Under the pieces are notes generated by a model. The model saw only the letters and a program-made list of their open reading frames with translations, was not told where the DNA came from and ran no database searches. 21,569 nucleotides of DNA from an uncultured Collinsella sp. (GTDB taxonomy: Bacteria > Actinomycetota > Coriobacteriia > Coriobacteriales > Coriobacteriaceae). Numbering within the stretch: the stretch's first letter is position 1; the number at the start of each line of letters is the position of its first letter. The stretch is taken from assembly GCA_900544465.1 (NCBI GenBank), contig UQVT01000013.1:1-21569 (forward strand), in the 5' to 3' direction. Of the stretch, positions 13,589 through 20,903 are shown in pieces. Position numbers and translations under genes: made by a program.

Positions 13589-13750
13589 GCTCGTCTCCTT
13601 TCATCGGGCTTTTTGCTGATGTTAAAGCGGTGCCGTGACGGCTCGATTTCTGCTGCGTTACGATACGTTCTCAATTGCGATTCCGATGTGTTTCGATGAC
13701 GTGACGGGTTTGTTTCGCCTCGTCAGGGCTTCGATGGGAGGGGAGGGGCC

Positions 13751-14941
13751 GTGCAATACCGCGTTGACCCCAAAAGCGGCAACCGTATCTCGGCGTTGGG
13801 GCTGGGCTGCATGAGGTTTCCCGGTGCGCCGGGACGCCCGGATGCGAAGACCGCCGACGCTATCATCTCCCGTGCGGTGGAGCAGGGGATTAACTACCTG
13901 GACACGGCCTATCTCTATCCCGGCAACGAGGCGTGCGTGGGTGCGTCGCTTGAGCGCCTGGGCTTGCGCGACCAGGTTTTGCTCGCAACCAAGCTGCCGC
14001 ATGCTTCGTGCAAATGCGCGGAGGATTTCGACCGGTTCTTCGACGAGCAACTGCGCCGCCTACGGACCGACCATATCGACTATTACCTCATGCACAACAT
14101 TACCTCGCCCGCCCAGTGGGAACGTGTGGTGGCGTTGGGCATCGAGGACTGGATCGCGCGTCAAAAGGCGGCGGGGCGCATTCGCCAGATTGGTTTTTCG
14201 TACCACGGCAGCGCAGCGGACTTTCTGACAATGCTCGATGCATATGAGTGGGACTTTTGCCAGATCCAGTACAATTACGCTGGAGAGCGCTATCAGGCGG
14301 GAACGGCGGGGCTCATGGCCGCCGCCGAGCGAGGCCTCGCGGTGTTTGTGATGGAGCCGCTGCTGGGCGGGCGTTTAGCGGGCAAGCTGCCGCCACGGGC
14401 CCGCGCTGTGCTCGATAGTGCCCGTGACCCGCATTTGCGCACTCCTGCCGCCTGGGGTCTTTCGTGGGTGTGGAATCATCCTCAGGTGACGATGCTGCTT
14501 TCGGGTATGACCGATACCGCGCAGGTGGATGAGAATGCAGCGCTGGCCAATCGTGCGCTGCCGGACTCGATGACGACAGGTCAGCTTGATACCATCGCGC
14601 GCGTGCTGGAAGAGTTTGAGAAAACGAACCGCGTGCCCTGCACGGGATGCGGCTACTGCATGCCATGCCCCAAGGGTATCAACATTCCCGGCTGCTTTGC
14701 CGCCTACAACGCGAGCTATGCGCACAGCTGGTTTACGGGGCTGTCGCAATACTTTACGGCGAGTGCGGCGCGCACGAGCGAGCCCAAACTCGTGAGCAAT
14801 TGCGTCAAGTGCGGCAAATGTGCGCGTCACTGCCCGCAACACATCGATATCCCCGAGCGTCTCGACGACGTACGCCGCCGTTTTCAGCCTGGACCCGTGA
14901 CGGCAGTGCTTAAGGCCTTCGGCAAAACGCGCTCCTCGTGA
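13751..14941 (+). CDS. Aldo/keto reductase with C-terminal 2x[4Fe-4S] ferredoxin domain
   Basis: A 396-aa redox protein. The N-terminal TIM-barrel (1-~280) has the AKR tetrad: D51 and Y54 (NYLDTAYLYPG), K81 (ATKLP) and H115 (YLMHN). The C-terminal ~100 residues hold two cluster motifs: C297-x2-C300-x2-C303-x2-C306-P and C351-x2-C354-x2-C357-x3-C361-P. The first has one residue fewer than the classical CxxCxxCxxxCP spacing. Such fusions are common in anaerobes; electrons probably pass between a ferredoxin-like partner and an organic carbonyl, but the substrate is unknown. Start GTG at 13751 follows a purine-rich GGGAGGGGAGGGG. Confidence 0.92.
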   Translation: MQYRVDPKSGNRISALGLGCMRFPGAPGRPDAKTADAIISRAVEQGINYLDTAYLYPGNEACVGASLERLGLRDQVLLATKLPHASCKCAEDFDRFFDEQLRRLRTDHIDYYLMHNITSPAQWERVVALGIEDWIARQKAAGRIRQIGFSYHGSAADFLTMLDAYEWDFCQIQYNYAGERYQAGTAGLMAAAERGLAVFVMEPLLGGRLAGKLPPRARAVLDSARDPHLRTPAAWGLSWVWNHPQVTMLLSGMTDTAQVDENAALANRALPDSMTTGQLDTIARVLEEFEKTNRVPCTGCGYCMPCPKGINIPGCFAAYNASYAHSWFTGLSQYFTASAARTSEPKLVSNCVKCGKCARHCPQHIDIPERLDDVRRRFQPGPVTAVLKAFGKTRSS

Positions 14942-14953
14942 CCCTTTTATAAC

Positions 14954-15016
14954 TTGCGGTGGAATAGTTCCTGTTTGCGGCAGAATAGGGGCCAAACAGG
15001 AACTATTCCACCGCAA
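14954..15016 (+). repeat. Hairpin element A, perfect 24-bp inverted repeat
   Basis: Arms 14954-14977 and 14993-15016 are perfectly complementary over 24 bp around a 15-nt loop (CGGCAGAATAGGGGC). It has the same architecture as element B (16120-16182) and shares its flanks: CCCTTTTATAAC before and CTGA plus a purine run after. The ribosome site of the following GTG (15032) starts just behind the stem. No T-tract follows. Confidence 0.92.
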
Positions 15017-15031
15017 CTGAAGGGGGCTGTC

Positions 15032-16051
15032 GTGGGCCATCGGGATTCATGTGATGATTTGCGTGAGGTTCGTTGGGGCGTTTTGGGCGCTGGGCGCATT
15101 TCGCATCGATTTGCATCGTCGCTCAAGGAGGTGGACGGGGCACGGCTTGTGGCTGCCGCCGGTCGCACTCCTTCGCATGTTGAGGAGTTTTGCAGGGCGT
15201 TTTCGATTGATGCCGCGCACAGTTATGCCACGGCTGACGATAGCGGCGATGCGGCTTATGATGCGTTGATTGCCGACTCCGATGTCGACGCAATCTACTT
15301 GGCTCTTCCGCATGGCATGCATACGCGTTGGGCCTGTCGCGCGCTGCGCGCCGGAAAGGCCGTGCTGTGCGAAAAGCCGGCCGTTTTGAGTGAGGAAGAG
15401 GCTCTCTCGATTGCCTCCACCTCTCGCGAGCGCGGCGTGCTGTTTATGGAGGCGATGAAGAACCGGTTTTGCCCGATGCGCACTCGCGTGAAGGACTTGC
15501 TTGCGTCGGGCGAGCTCGGCCGTATCGTCTCGATTGAAAGCGTGCAAAAACTCGATTATGGTGAGCCCCCTTCGAGTTATCTGCTCGACCCGTTGCAGGG
15601 TGGCTGTCTATATGACATGGGCTGCTATGCGGTCGGTTGGTTTGAGGATTTGCTCGCGGGCGCGTGCGAGGTTTCGTCCCGTGAAGTTCGCTGGCGTGAC
15701 GTATCGGGCGGCCGCGTCGATTGGGCCGACGAGATCCATATGAGTGTCGGCGGTATACCCATTCATATGGTGTGCGACGGCAAAGCAGCATATGAAAGCC
15801 GCTTAACGATTGCCTGCGAGCGGGGCTCGTTGGAAATCGACCGTCTCCATCGCCCCGAGCTCGCCCATGTGAAGTATTCCGACGGGCGAGTACTCGAAAT
15901 CGATGCACCATTTGAAGTCGATGATTTTTACGGTGAGGCGTCGCATGCGACGCAGCTCATTCAGGCGGGGAAACTCGAAAGCCCCATCATGTGCCTAGCC
16001 GCCACACAGCGCTGTGCGCACATCATCGATGCGATTCGCTTGAAACTTTAG
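15032..16051 (+). CDS. Gfo/Idh/MocA-family oxidoreductase (second copy)
   Basis: A 339-aa NAD(P)-dependent oxidoreductase. The Rossmann motif is VRWGVLGAGRISHRFASSL (G18, G20-x-I at ~17-24), with ALPHGMHTRWACRALRAGKAVLCEKP; the EKP lysine is K115. The C-terminal domain begins near GELGRIVSIES. Nearest relatives by motif are dihydrodiol-dehydrogenase or xylose-dehydrogenase-like members, but the substrate cannot be set. The GTG at 15032 with AAGGGGG 6 bp upstream is preferred; earlier in-frame codons lie inside hairpin A. It is not closely similar to the family member at 6515-7621. Confidence 0.88.
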   Translation: MGHRDSCDDLREVRWGVLGAGRISHRFASSLKEVDGARLVAAAGRTPSHVEEFCRAFSIDAAHSYATADDSGDAAYDALIADSDVDAIYLALPHGMHTRWACRALRAGKAVLCEKPAVLSEEEALSIASTSRERGVLFMEAMKNRFCPMRTRVKDLLASGELGRIVSIESVQKLDYGEPPSSYLLDPLQGGCLYDMGCYAVGWFEDLLAGACEVSSREVRWRDVSGGRVDWADEIHMSVGGIPIHMVCDGKAAYESRLTIACERGSLEIDRLHRPELAHVKYSDGRVLEIDAPFEVDDFYGEASHATQLIQAGKLESPIMCLAATQRCAHIIDAIRLKL

Positions 16052-16119
16052 GGCGTGGGGGCATGGCGCCAGCGCTTGGAATGCCTGGAGGCCTTTGCTC
16101 TTGATGCCCCTTTTATAAC

Positions 16120-16182
16120 TTGCGGTGGAATACGGTCTGTTTGCGCCAAAATAAGGCACCAATAGACCGTATTTCACCGCAA
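16120..16182 (+). repeat. Hairpin element B, 24-bp inverted repeat homologous to element A
   Basis: Arms 16120-16143 and 16159-16182 pair over 24 positions around a 15-nt loop (CGCCAAAATAAGGCA). There are two G-U-compatible pairs and one mismatch. Compared with element A, left-arm positions 14-17 change from GTTC to CGGT and all four are matched by complementary changes in the right arm. It lies between the second Gfo/Idh gene and nfo, with the GGGGGAG ribosome region of nfo directly behind. Confidence 0.9.
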
Positions 16183-16202
16183 CTGATGAGGGGGAGCTGG
16201 AG

Positions 16203-17069
16203 ATGCTGACAATCGGATGTCATCTTTCGACGACGAAGGGCTATCGGGCAATGGGGGAGACGGCGTTGTCCATTGGTGCCAATACCTTTGCGTTCTTTAC
16301 GCGCAACCCGCGCGGTGGCAAGGCAAAAGACCTTGACATGGATGACGTGGCGGCTCTGCGCGAGCTTATGGCGCAAAACGACTTTGGACCGCTGGTGGCG
16401 CATGCCCCGTATACCTATAACCCCTGCTCCGCTAAGGAGCGGGCGCGAGAGTTTGCCTTGGAGGCTATGGCGGAAGATTTGCAGCGTCTGGAAGCACTGC
16501 CCGGCAACTACTACAATTTTCACCCCGGTGCGCATGTGGGACAGGGGGCAGACGCCGGCATTCAGATGATTGTCGACACGCTGTGCCAGGTGATGTTTGA
16601 GGGACAGCAGACGACGGTATTGCTCGAGACCATGGCGGGCAAGGGCACCGAGGTGGGCCGTAGCTTTGAAGAACTGGCGTGCATTATCGAGGGCGTTGCC
16701 GCCAAGTGCCCAGAGCTGTCCGATAAGCTGGGCGTTTGTTTGGACACCTGCCATGTGAGCGATGCCGGCTACGACATCATCCATGATCTGGACGGCGTAC
16801 TCGACGAGTTCGACCGCGTGGTGGGTATCGATCGCTTGCATGCCGTACACATCAACGATTCGAAGAACCCTTGTGGCGCCCATAAAGATCGTCACGAGTG
16901 CATCGGCAAGGGATACCTTGGCAGCGAGGAATTTGGTGGCGGTATGCAGGTTATACAGAATATTGTATCGAATGGCCGTTTGCGTTCGCTGCCGTTTATT
17001 TTGGAGACTCCGAACGAACTTGCAGGTTATGCGGTTGAAATCAAACTGTTAAGGTCATTGCAGCAGTAA
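16203..17069 (+). CDS. nfo: Endonuclease IV (AP endonuclease)
   Basis: It cleaves DNA 5' of abasic sites in base excision repair. All nine metal ligands of E. coli Nfo have counterparts in 288 aa: H67 (AHAPYTYN), H107 (NFHPGAH), E142 (LLETMAGKG), D181 and H184 (CLDTCHVSDAGYD), H216 (HAVHINDSKN), D229 and H231 (HKDRHECIGKG) and E268 (FILETP). The ATG at 16203 follows GAGGGGGAGCTGGAG. It is the third gene of a plus-strand run but is separated from its neighbour by hairpin B. Confidence 0.96.
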   Translation: MLTIGCHLSTTKGYRAMGETALSIGANTFAFFTRNPRGGKAKDLDMDDVAALRELMAQNDFGPLVAHAPYTYNPCSAKERAREFALEAMAEDLQRLEALPGNYYNFHPGAHVGQGADAGIQMIVDTLCQVMFEGQQTTVLLETMAGKGTEVGRSFEELACIIEGVAAKCPELSDKLGVCLDTCHVSDAGYDIIHDLDGVLDEFDRVVGIDRLHAVHINDSKNPCGAHKDRHECIGKGYLGSEEFGGGMQVIQNIVSNGRLRSLPFILETPNELAGYAVEIKLLRSLQQ

Positions 17070-17130
17070 AGGCTGCCATAAACTGGAGTGCTGCATTCAC
17101 GTTATGGGTTTGTTTCAATCAGTTTTCTAA

Positions 17131-17159
17131 TTGCAGATTCTTCCAAGCGGGTGCATAAT
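17131..17159 (+). promoter_or_regulatory. Sigma70-type promoter of the amino-acid ABC operon
   Basis: TTGCAG (17131-17136), a 17-bp spacer and CATAAT (17154-17159) match a sigma70 promoter with a 5/6 -10 box. Transcription would begin near 17166, giving a leader of about 50 nt before the ATG at 17217. Confidence 0.65.
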
Positions 17160-17216
17160 AACCCTCAGTTTTTGCAGACCTCTGAATCAAACGAGGTCAC
17201 CGGAAGGAGACTGATT

Positions 17217-18077
17217 ATGAAGCTGAAGAAGCTCGGCGCATTTGCCGCCACGGGTGCTATGGCGCTCGCCCTTGCTCTGACGGGCTGCGGCTCGTCCAAC
17301 GCCACCTCTGGTTCTGATGCTGGTTCCAGCAGCTCTGACGACGCTAAGGTCGAGAAGGTCGACGGCTCCAAGGAGTACGCGCTCGTCAAGGACGGTACGC
17401 TGACCGTCGGCACCTCTGCCGAGTACGCTCCGTTTGAGTACAAGGATGACAACGGCGATTATCAGGGCTTTGACCTTGAGCTCATCAAGGCTATCGGCGA
17501 CAAGCTGGGTCTGGATGTCGAGTACGTCAACAATGACTTCGACACGCTCGTCCCCGGTGTCGCTTCGGGCGCTAAGTACGACGTCGCCATCGCGGCTATC
17601 ACCGACACGCCCGAGCGTGAGAAGGAAGTTACTTTCTCCGATTCCTACTACATGGACGATCAGGCTATCGTGACCAAGGTCGATAACACCGACATCACGG
17701 CCGACAACTACAGCGAGAAGCTCAACAACGCCGACGCTACCATCATCGTCCAGTCCGGTTCGACCGCCGAGGCCTTTGCCCAGGAGAACTTCCCCAAGGC
17801 CAAGATCGTCCCCTACAAGGACGCCACCGAGTGCTTCAGCGCCCTGCAGTCCGATAAGGGCGACGCCGTAGTCACCAACCGCTCCGTTGCCAGCCAGCTG
17901 ACCGCCGAGCAGTTCAACACCTGCCAGACCATTAAGCAGATCAGCACCGGCGAGGAGTACGCCATCGCCATCAACCAGGGCAACACCAAGCTCAAGGACG
18001 ACATCAACCAGGCCATCAAGGACCTGACCGACGACGGTACCGTCGACGCCCTCATGGCTAAGTACAACATCAAGTAA
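17217..18077 (+). CDS. Polar amino-acid ABC transporter, substrate-binding lipoprotein
   Basis: A 286-aa extracellular binding protein. The lipoprotein signal is MKLKKLGAFAATGAMALALA followed by LTGC, with C24 the lipidated residue, then a Ser/Gly/Asp-rich linker. The SBP_bac_3 domain starts at LTVGTSAEYAPFEYKDDNGDYQGFD (pattern near residues 61-86) and continues GFDLELIKAIGDKLG, DVAIAAITDTPEREKEVTFSDSYY and ending DGTVDALMAKYNIK. This family binds polar, basic or glutamine-type amino acids; the ligand is not clear. The ATG at 17217 has GGAAGGAG upstream. Codon use is strongly C-biased, as expected for a highly expressed binding protein. Confidence 0.94.
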   Translation: MKLKKLGAFAATGAMALALALTGCGSSNATSGSDAGSSSSDDAKVEKVDGSKEYALVKDGTLTVGTSAEYAPFEYKDDNGDYQGFDLELIKAIGDKLGLDVEYVNNDFDTLVPGVASGAKYDVAIAAITDTPEREKEVTFSDSYYMDDQAIVTKVDNTDITADNYSEKLNNADATIIVQSGSTAEAFAQENFPKAKIVPYKDATECFSALQSDKGDAVVTNRSVASQLTAEQFNTCQTIKQISTGEEYAIAINQGNTKLKDDINQAIKDLTDDGTVDALMAKYNIK

Positions 18078-18097
18078 ATAGATGCTTGATTGCGTGT

Positions 18098-18128
18098 AGG
18101 CCCTTTCCGTTTTGCGGAGAGGGCCTTT
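18098..18128 (+). terminator. Weak hairpin terminator between binding protein and permease
   Basis: AGGCCCTTTCCG (18098-18109) pairs with CGGAGAGGGCCT (18115-18126) with one T-G, loop TTTTG, followed by only TTT. A short T-tract suggests partial termination. That would give more binding protein than permease from one transcript, a known pattern in ABC importers. Confidence 0.7.
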
Positions 18129-18193
18129 GCGCTTCTCTCGACGGAGAGTGTTTCCGTCTTGTTTTGCCGGCAACTTCTACGATAGGAGCCACC

Positions 18194-19555
18194 TTGTCTC
18201 GATTGAACGAAGGGGCCGCGGAGCAGCGTTTTTTACTGCCCGCCTTGCTCCAAAAGCTAGCCTGCGTCATGGCCGTGGCGCTCGCGCTGGTGTGCGCGGG
18301 GGCATATGCGCCCACGACCGCCCAGGCGCTTGAGACCGCAAAGATTACCGCCCGACCCAACACCGGTTCGGGCAGCGCTGTGGTCGGCGGCACCGAGACG
18401 CGCATTACCTGGGAGGTCCAGGCCGATGCCGACGAGGAGCTGAGCGGTCTTTCGCTGACGTTTGTCGACGGCACGACGTTTGGTACCGATGACACGCGAT
18501 TGACGATGCTCTCGGGCGAGGACCTCATGGATCGTACGCCCATGAAGCCCACGTGCAAGGCTGACGGCCAGACGCTCAAGATCGACTTTGGCGAGACGGC
18601 GCCTGCCGGCGGCTTTTTCCGTGTCGAGGTTTACGGCGTGACCTTCCCCGTCGAGGGCGGCGATGAGGCCTTTAGCGGCACCTGCACTTTGGCCGATGGC
18701 TCGACCAAGAAGATCTCCAAGATTCCGTCGGTGGAGATCAAGGGCGTGACGGCCTTCGATAACTTCTTGGCCGACCTTAAAGAGCAGCCGTGGGTCGAGG
18801 CTTGGAACTCCAATATGTTCCTGCGCCTGTTCCTGAACCCGGTCATTTTGGTCCAGAGCCTGCCGATCGTCTTTAAGGGCTTCCTCATGTCGCTTTCGAT
18901 CGTGCTTGTGGCGTTTCCGCTGGCAATTCCCTTCGGTTTCGCTCTGTCGCTCATGCGCATCTCCAAGTCGCGCATCCTGCGCTGCCTCGCCGGCATCTAC
19001 GTGAATATCATTCGCGGTACGCCGGCGTTCCTGCAGATCTATATCGCGTTCTTCGGTCTGCCATTGGCCGGCGTCAAGGTTGATGACTACGTGCTCGGCG
19101 TCATCGTCATGGCCATGAATTCGTCTGCCTATCTGTGTGAGATCTTCCGCGCCGGTATTCAATCGATCCCCAAGGGCCAAAACGAGGCTGCTCGCTCTCT
19201 GGGCATGAATGCCTTCCAGACGCTGCTCTACGTTATGATTCCGCAGACGTTCCGCAATGTTTTGCCTACGCTGACCAGCGAGTTTATCTTGCTTTACAAG
19301 GATACGTCGCTGCTTGCCGCCGTGGGTGTGGTCGAGATCGTCATGAACGCCCGTACCATCGTGGCCACGACGGGCTCCATTACACCGTACGTGGTTGCCG
19401 CCCTGTTCTATCTGGTCATCACCCTGCCGCTCGCTCGCTTGGTGAGCGGTCTTGAGGCGAGGCTTTTGGGCACGGCCGAGACCAAGAAGAAGCGTCCCGC
19501 CAAGAGCGCCGGACAGGTTGTCGCGACGCCCGCCGATCACATCGCCGGTCTGTAA
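18194..19555 (+). CDS. Amino-acid ABC permease with large extracytoplasmic N-terminal domain
   Basis: 453 aa from the preferred TTG at 18194 (ATAGGAG 5-8 bp upstream). Residues ~18-40 form a signal or first membrane segment. About 48-185 form a hydrophilic, probably beta-rich domain with C121 and C164, which could form a disulfide; I do not recognise it. The His/Glu/Gln-type permease module starts near 215 and runs to ~425. It has several membrane helices, the NIIRGTPAFLQ block and the ATPase-docking EAA loop at 316-338 (EIFRAGIQSIPKGQNEAARSLGM). Ordinary permeases of this family are ~220 aa, so this one is about twice the size. The extra domain is too short to be a complete binding protein. 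The ATPase gene follows after 12 bp. Confidence 0.9.
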   Translation: MSRLNEGAAEQRFLLPALLQKLACVMAVALALVCAGAYAPTTAQALETAKITARPNTGSGSAVVGGTETRITWEVQADADEELSGLSLTFVDGTTFGTDDTRLTMLSGEDLMDRTPMKPTCKADGQTLKIDFGETAPAGGFFRVEVYGVTFPVEGGDEAFSGTCTLADGSTKKISKIPSVEIKGVTAFDNFLADLKEQPWVEAWNSNMFLRLFLNPVILVQSLPIVFKGFLMSLSIVLVAFPLAIPFGFALSLMRISKSRILRCLAGIYVNIIRGTPAFLQIYIAFFGLPLAGVKVDDYVLGVIVMAMNSSAYLCEIFRAGIQSIPKGQNEAARSLGMNAFQTLLYVMIPQTFRNVLPTLTSEFILLYKDTSLLAAVGVVEIVMNARTIVATTGSITPYVVAALFYLVITLPLARLVSGLEARLLGTAETKKKRPAKSAGQVVATPADHIAGL

Positions 19556-19567
19556 GGAGGTCCTATC

Positions 19568-20320
19568 ATGAGCGAAACCAATAACTCGAACGAGGTCGTC
19601 GTCAGCATCAAGAACCTCCAGAAGGCCTTTGGCGATAACGTGGTCCTGCGCGATATCGATCTGGATGTGCACAAGGGCGAGGTCGTCGTAGTCCTGGGTC
19701 CTTCGGGCTCGGGCAAGTCGACGATGCTTCGCTGCATCAATCGTCTGGAGCATCCCACGAGCGGCTCGATTGTCGTTGAGGGCGTGGACGTGTGCGCCAA
19801 GGGCGTCGACCTCAACAAAGTGCGTACGCACCTGGGCATGGTCTTTCAGCAGTTCAACCTGTTCCCGCACCTGTCGGTCAAAAAGAACGTCATGCTTGCG
19901 CAACAAAAGGTGCTCAAGCGCAGCAAGGAAGAGGCCGAGAAGATCGCCGTCGAGGAGCTGACCAAGGTCGGTCTTGCTGAGCGCATCGATTTTATGCCGA
20001 GTCAGCTTTCGGGCGGCCAGCAGCAGCGCGTTGCCATCGCCCGCGCCCTGTCGATGAACCCGCACGTCATGCTCTTTGACGAGGCCACCTCGGCGCTCGA
20101 CCCTGAGCTCGTGCGCGACGTCCTGGGCGTCATGCGCGACCTGGCGCACGACGGTATGACCATGATCGTCGTGACGCACGAGATGGGCTTTGCCCGCGAT
20201 GTCGCCGACCGCGTCGTCTTTATGGACGGTGGCGTCATTGTGGAAGAGGGTACGCCGAGCGAGGTCTTCGACCATCCTAAGAGCGAGCGCACCAAGGCGT
20301 TCTTGGGCAATATCTCGTAG
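19568..20320 (+). CDS. Amino-acid ABC transporter ATP-binding protein
   Basis: A 250-aa ATPase of the GlnQ/HisP type that powers the importer. Walker A GPSGSGKST (44-52), Q-loop in MVFQQFNLFPH, signature LSGGQQQR, Walker B VMLFDEATSALDPE and switch His in VTHEMGFA are all intact. The ATG at 19568 follows TAAGGAGG, and the gene is 12 bp from the permease. It completes the import operon begun at 17217; a perfect hairpin terminator follows. Confidence 0.97.
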   Translation: MSETNNSNEVVVSIKNLQKAFGDNVVLRDIDLDVHKGEVVVVLGPSGSGKSTMLRCINRLEHPTSGSIVVEGVDVCAKGVDLNKVRTHLGMVFQQFNLFPHLSVKKNVMLAQQKVLKRSKEEAEKIAVEELTKVGLAERIDFMPSQLSGGQQQRVAIARALSMNPHVMLFDEATSALDPELVRDVLGVMRDLAHDGMTMIVVTHEMGFARDVADRVVFMDGGVIVEEGTPSEVFDHPKSERTKAFLGNIS

Positions 20321-20340
20321 CCGGTTGATGTAACTGCCGT

Positions 20341-20388
20341 TACAAAAGAGCGGGGGCTGGACTTGAATCCAGCCCCCGCTCTTTTGTA
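20341..20388. terminator. Bidirectional intrinsic terminator, 21-bp perfect stem
   Basis: Positions 20341-20361 and 20368-20388 are perfectly complementary over 21 bp around CTTGAA. The GC-rich core (GAGCGGGGGCTGGA) is flanked by AAAA on the left and TTTT on the right, so it gives a T-tract on both strands. It lies between the convergent ABC operon and flavodoxin gene. Confidence 0.93.
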
Positions 20389-20437
20389 GGGATAAGGATA
20401 CGCTTTGATGCAGACTCTTTTGGAGGTCCTGGGTTCG

Positions 20438-20857
20438 TTACGCGAGCTCGGCTCCGAGGGCCTTGCAAGCGGTCTCGCCCTCATCGTCGGGCGCATCGTA
20501 GCAAATGACGGAATCGACGACATTGACGCCCGCCTCGTCGGCATCGGCCTTCCAGTTGTCCATCCATTCGCCCTCGGCCCACGAATAGGAGCCAAAGAGG
20601 ACGACCTTCTTGTCGCCGAGAGTCTCCTTGACCTCGTCCCACATCGGCTGGAACTCATCGTACTCGAGTTCCTCGGAGCCCATGGCGGGGCAGCCGAAGG
20701 CGAAGGCGTCGTAGTCGGCGGTTTTGTCTGCGGAGAAGTCGGCGCAGGAGATGACCTCTGCCTCGGCGCCGGCACCGCTTGCGCCTTCGGCGACAAAGTT
20801 TGCCATGGCCTCGGTGTTGCCCGTGCCGCTCCAGTAGACGACTGCGATCTTGCTCAT
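20438..20857 (-). CDS. Flavodoxin
   Basis: A 139-aa FMN electron carrier of the short-chain flavodoxin type. The FMN phosphate loop SGTGNTEAM (10-18) follows MSKIAVVYW. The flavin-contact loops are visible at GCPAMGSEELE (55-65) and FGSYSWAEGEWMDNW (88-102). The protein is acidic, as usual. The ATG at 20857 has AAAGGA 7-8 bp upstream, and the longer frame reaching 21349 is antisense-type spillover into the DUF3793 gene. It lies 46 bp behind that gene on the same strand, probably as one operon. Flavodoxin often replaces ferredoxin when iron is short. Confidence 0.95.
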   Translation of the reverse strand: MSKIAVVYWSGTGNTEAMANFVAEGASGAGAEAEVISCADFSADKTADYDAFAFGCPAMGSEELEYDEFQPMWDEVKETLGDKKVVLFGSYSWAEGEWMDNWKADADEAGVNVVDSVICYDAPDDEGETACKALGAELA

Positions 20858-20903
20858 ATGTTTTCCTTTCGGTTGTGCGGCGTGCGGCCGCGTTTTGTAT
20901 GCT

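Noticed and set aside
6515..16051. The two Gfo/Idh oxidoreductases as a recent duplication
   Set aside because: They share only the superfamily motifs (Rossmann start and EKP); lengths and remaining sequence differ too much for a recent copy.
14954..16182. Reading the repeated hairpins as a CRISPR array or an insertion sequence
   Set aside because: There are only two copies over 1 kb apart, each palindromic, with ordinary genes between them; no transposase frame and no target-site duplication could be identified.
18257..20275. A 672-codon open frame on the minus strand opposite the ABC permease and ATPase
   Set aside because: It lies antisense to two genes with complete motifs, has a low-complexity His/Arg/Gln-rich translation, and is a product of high GC codon bias.
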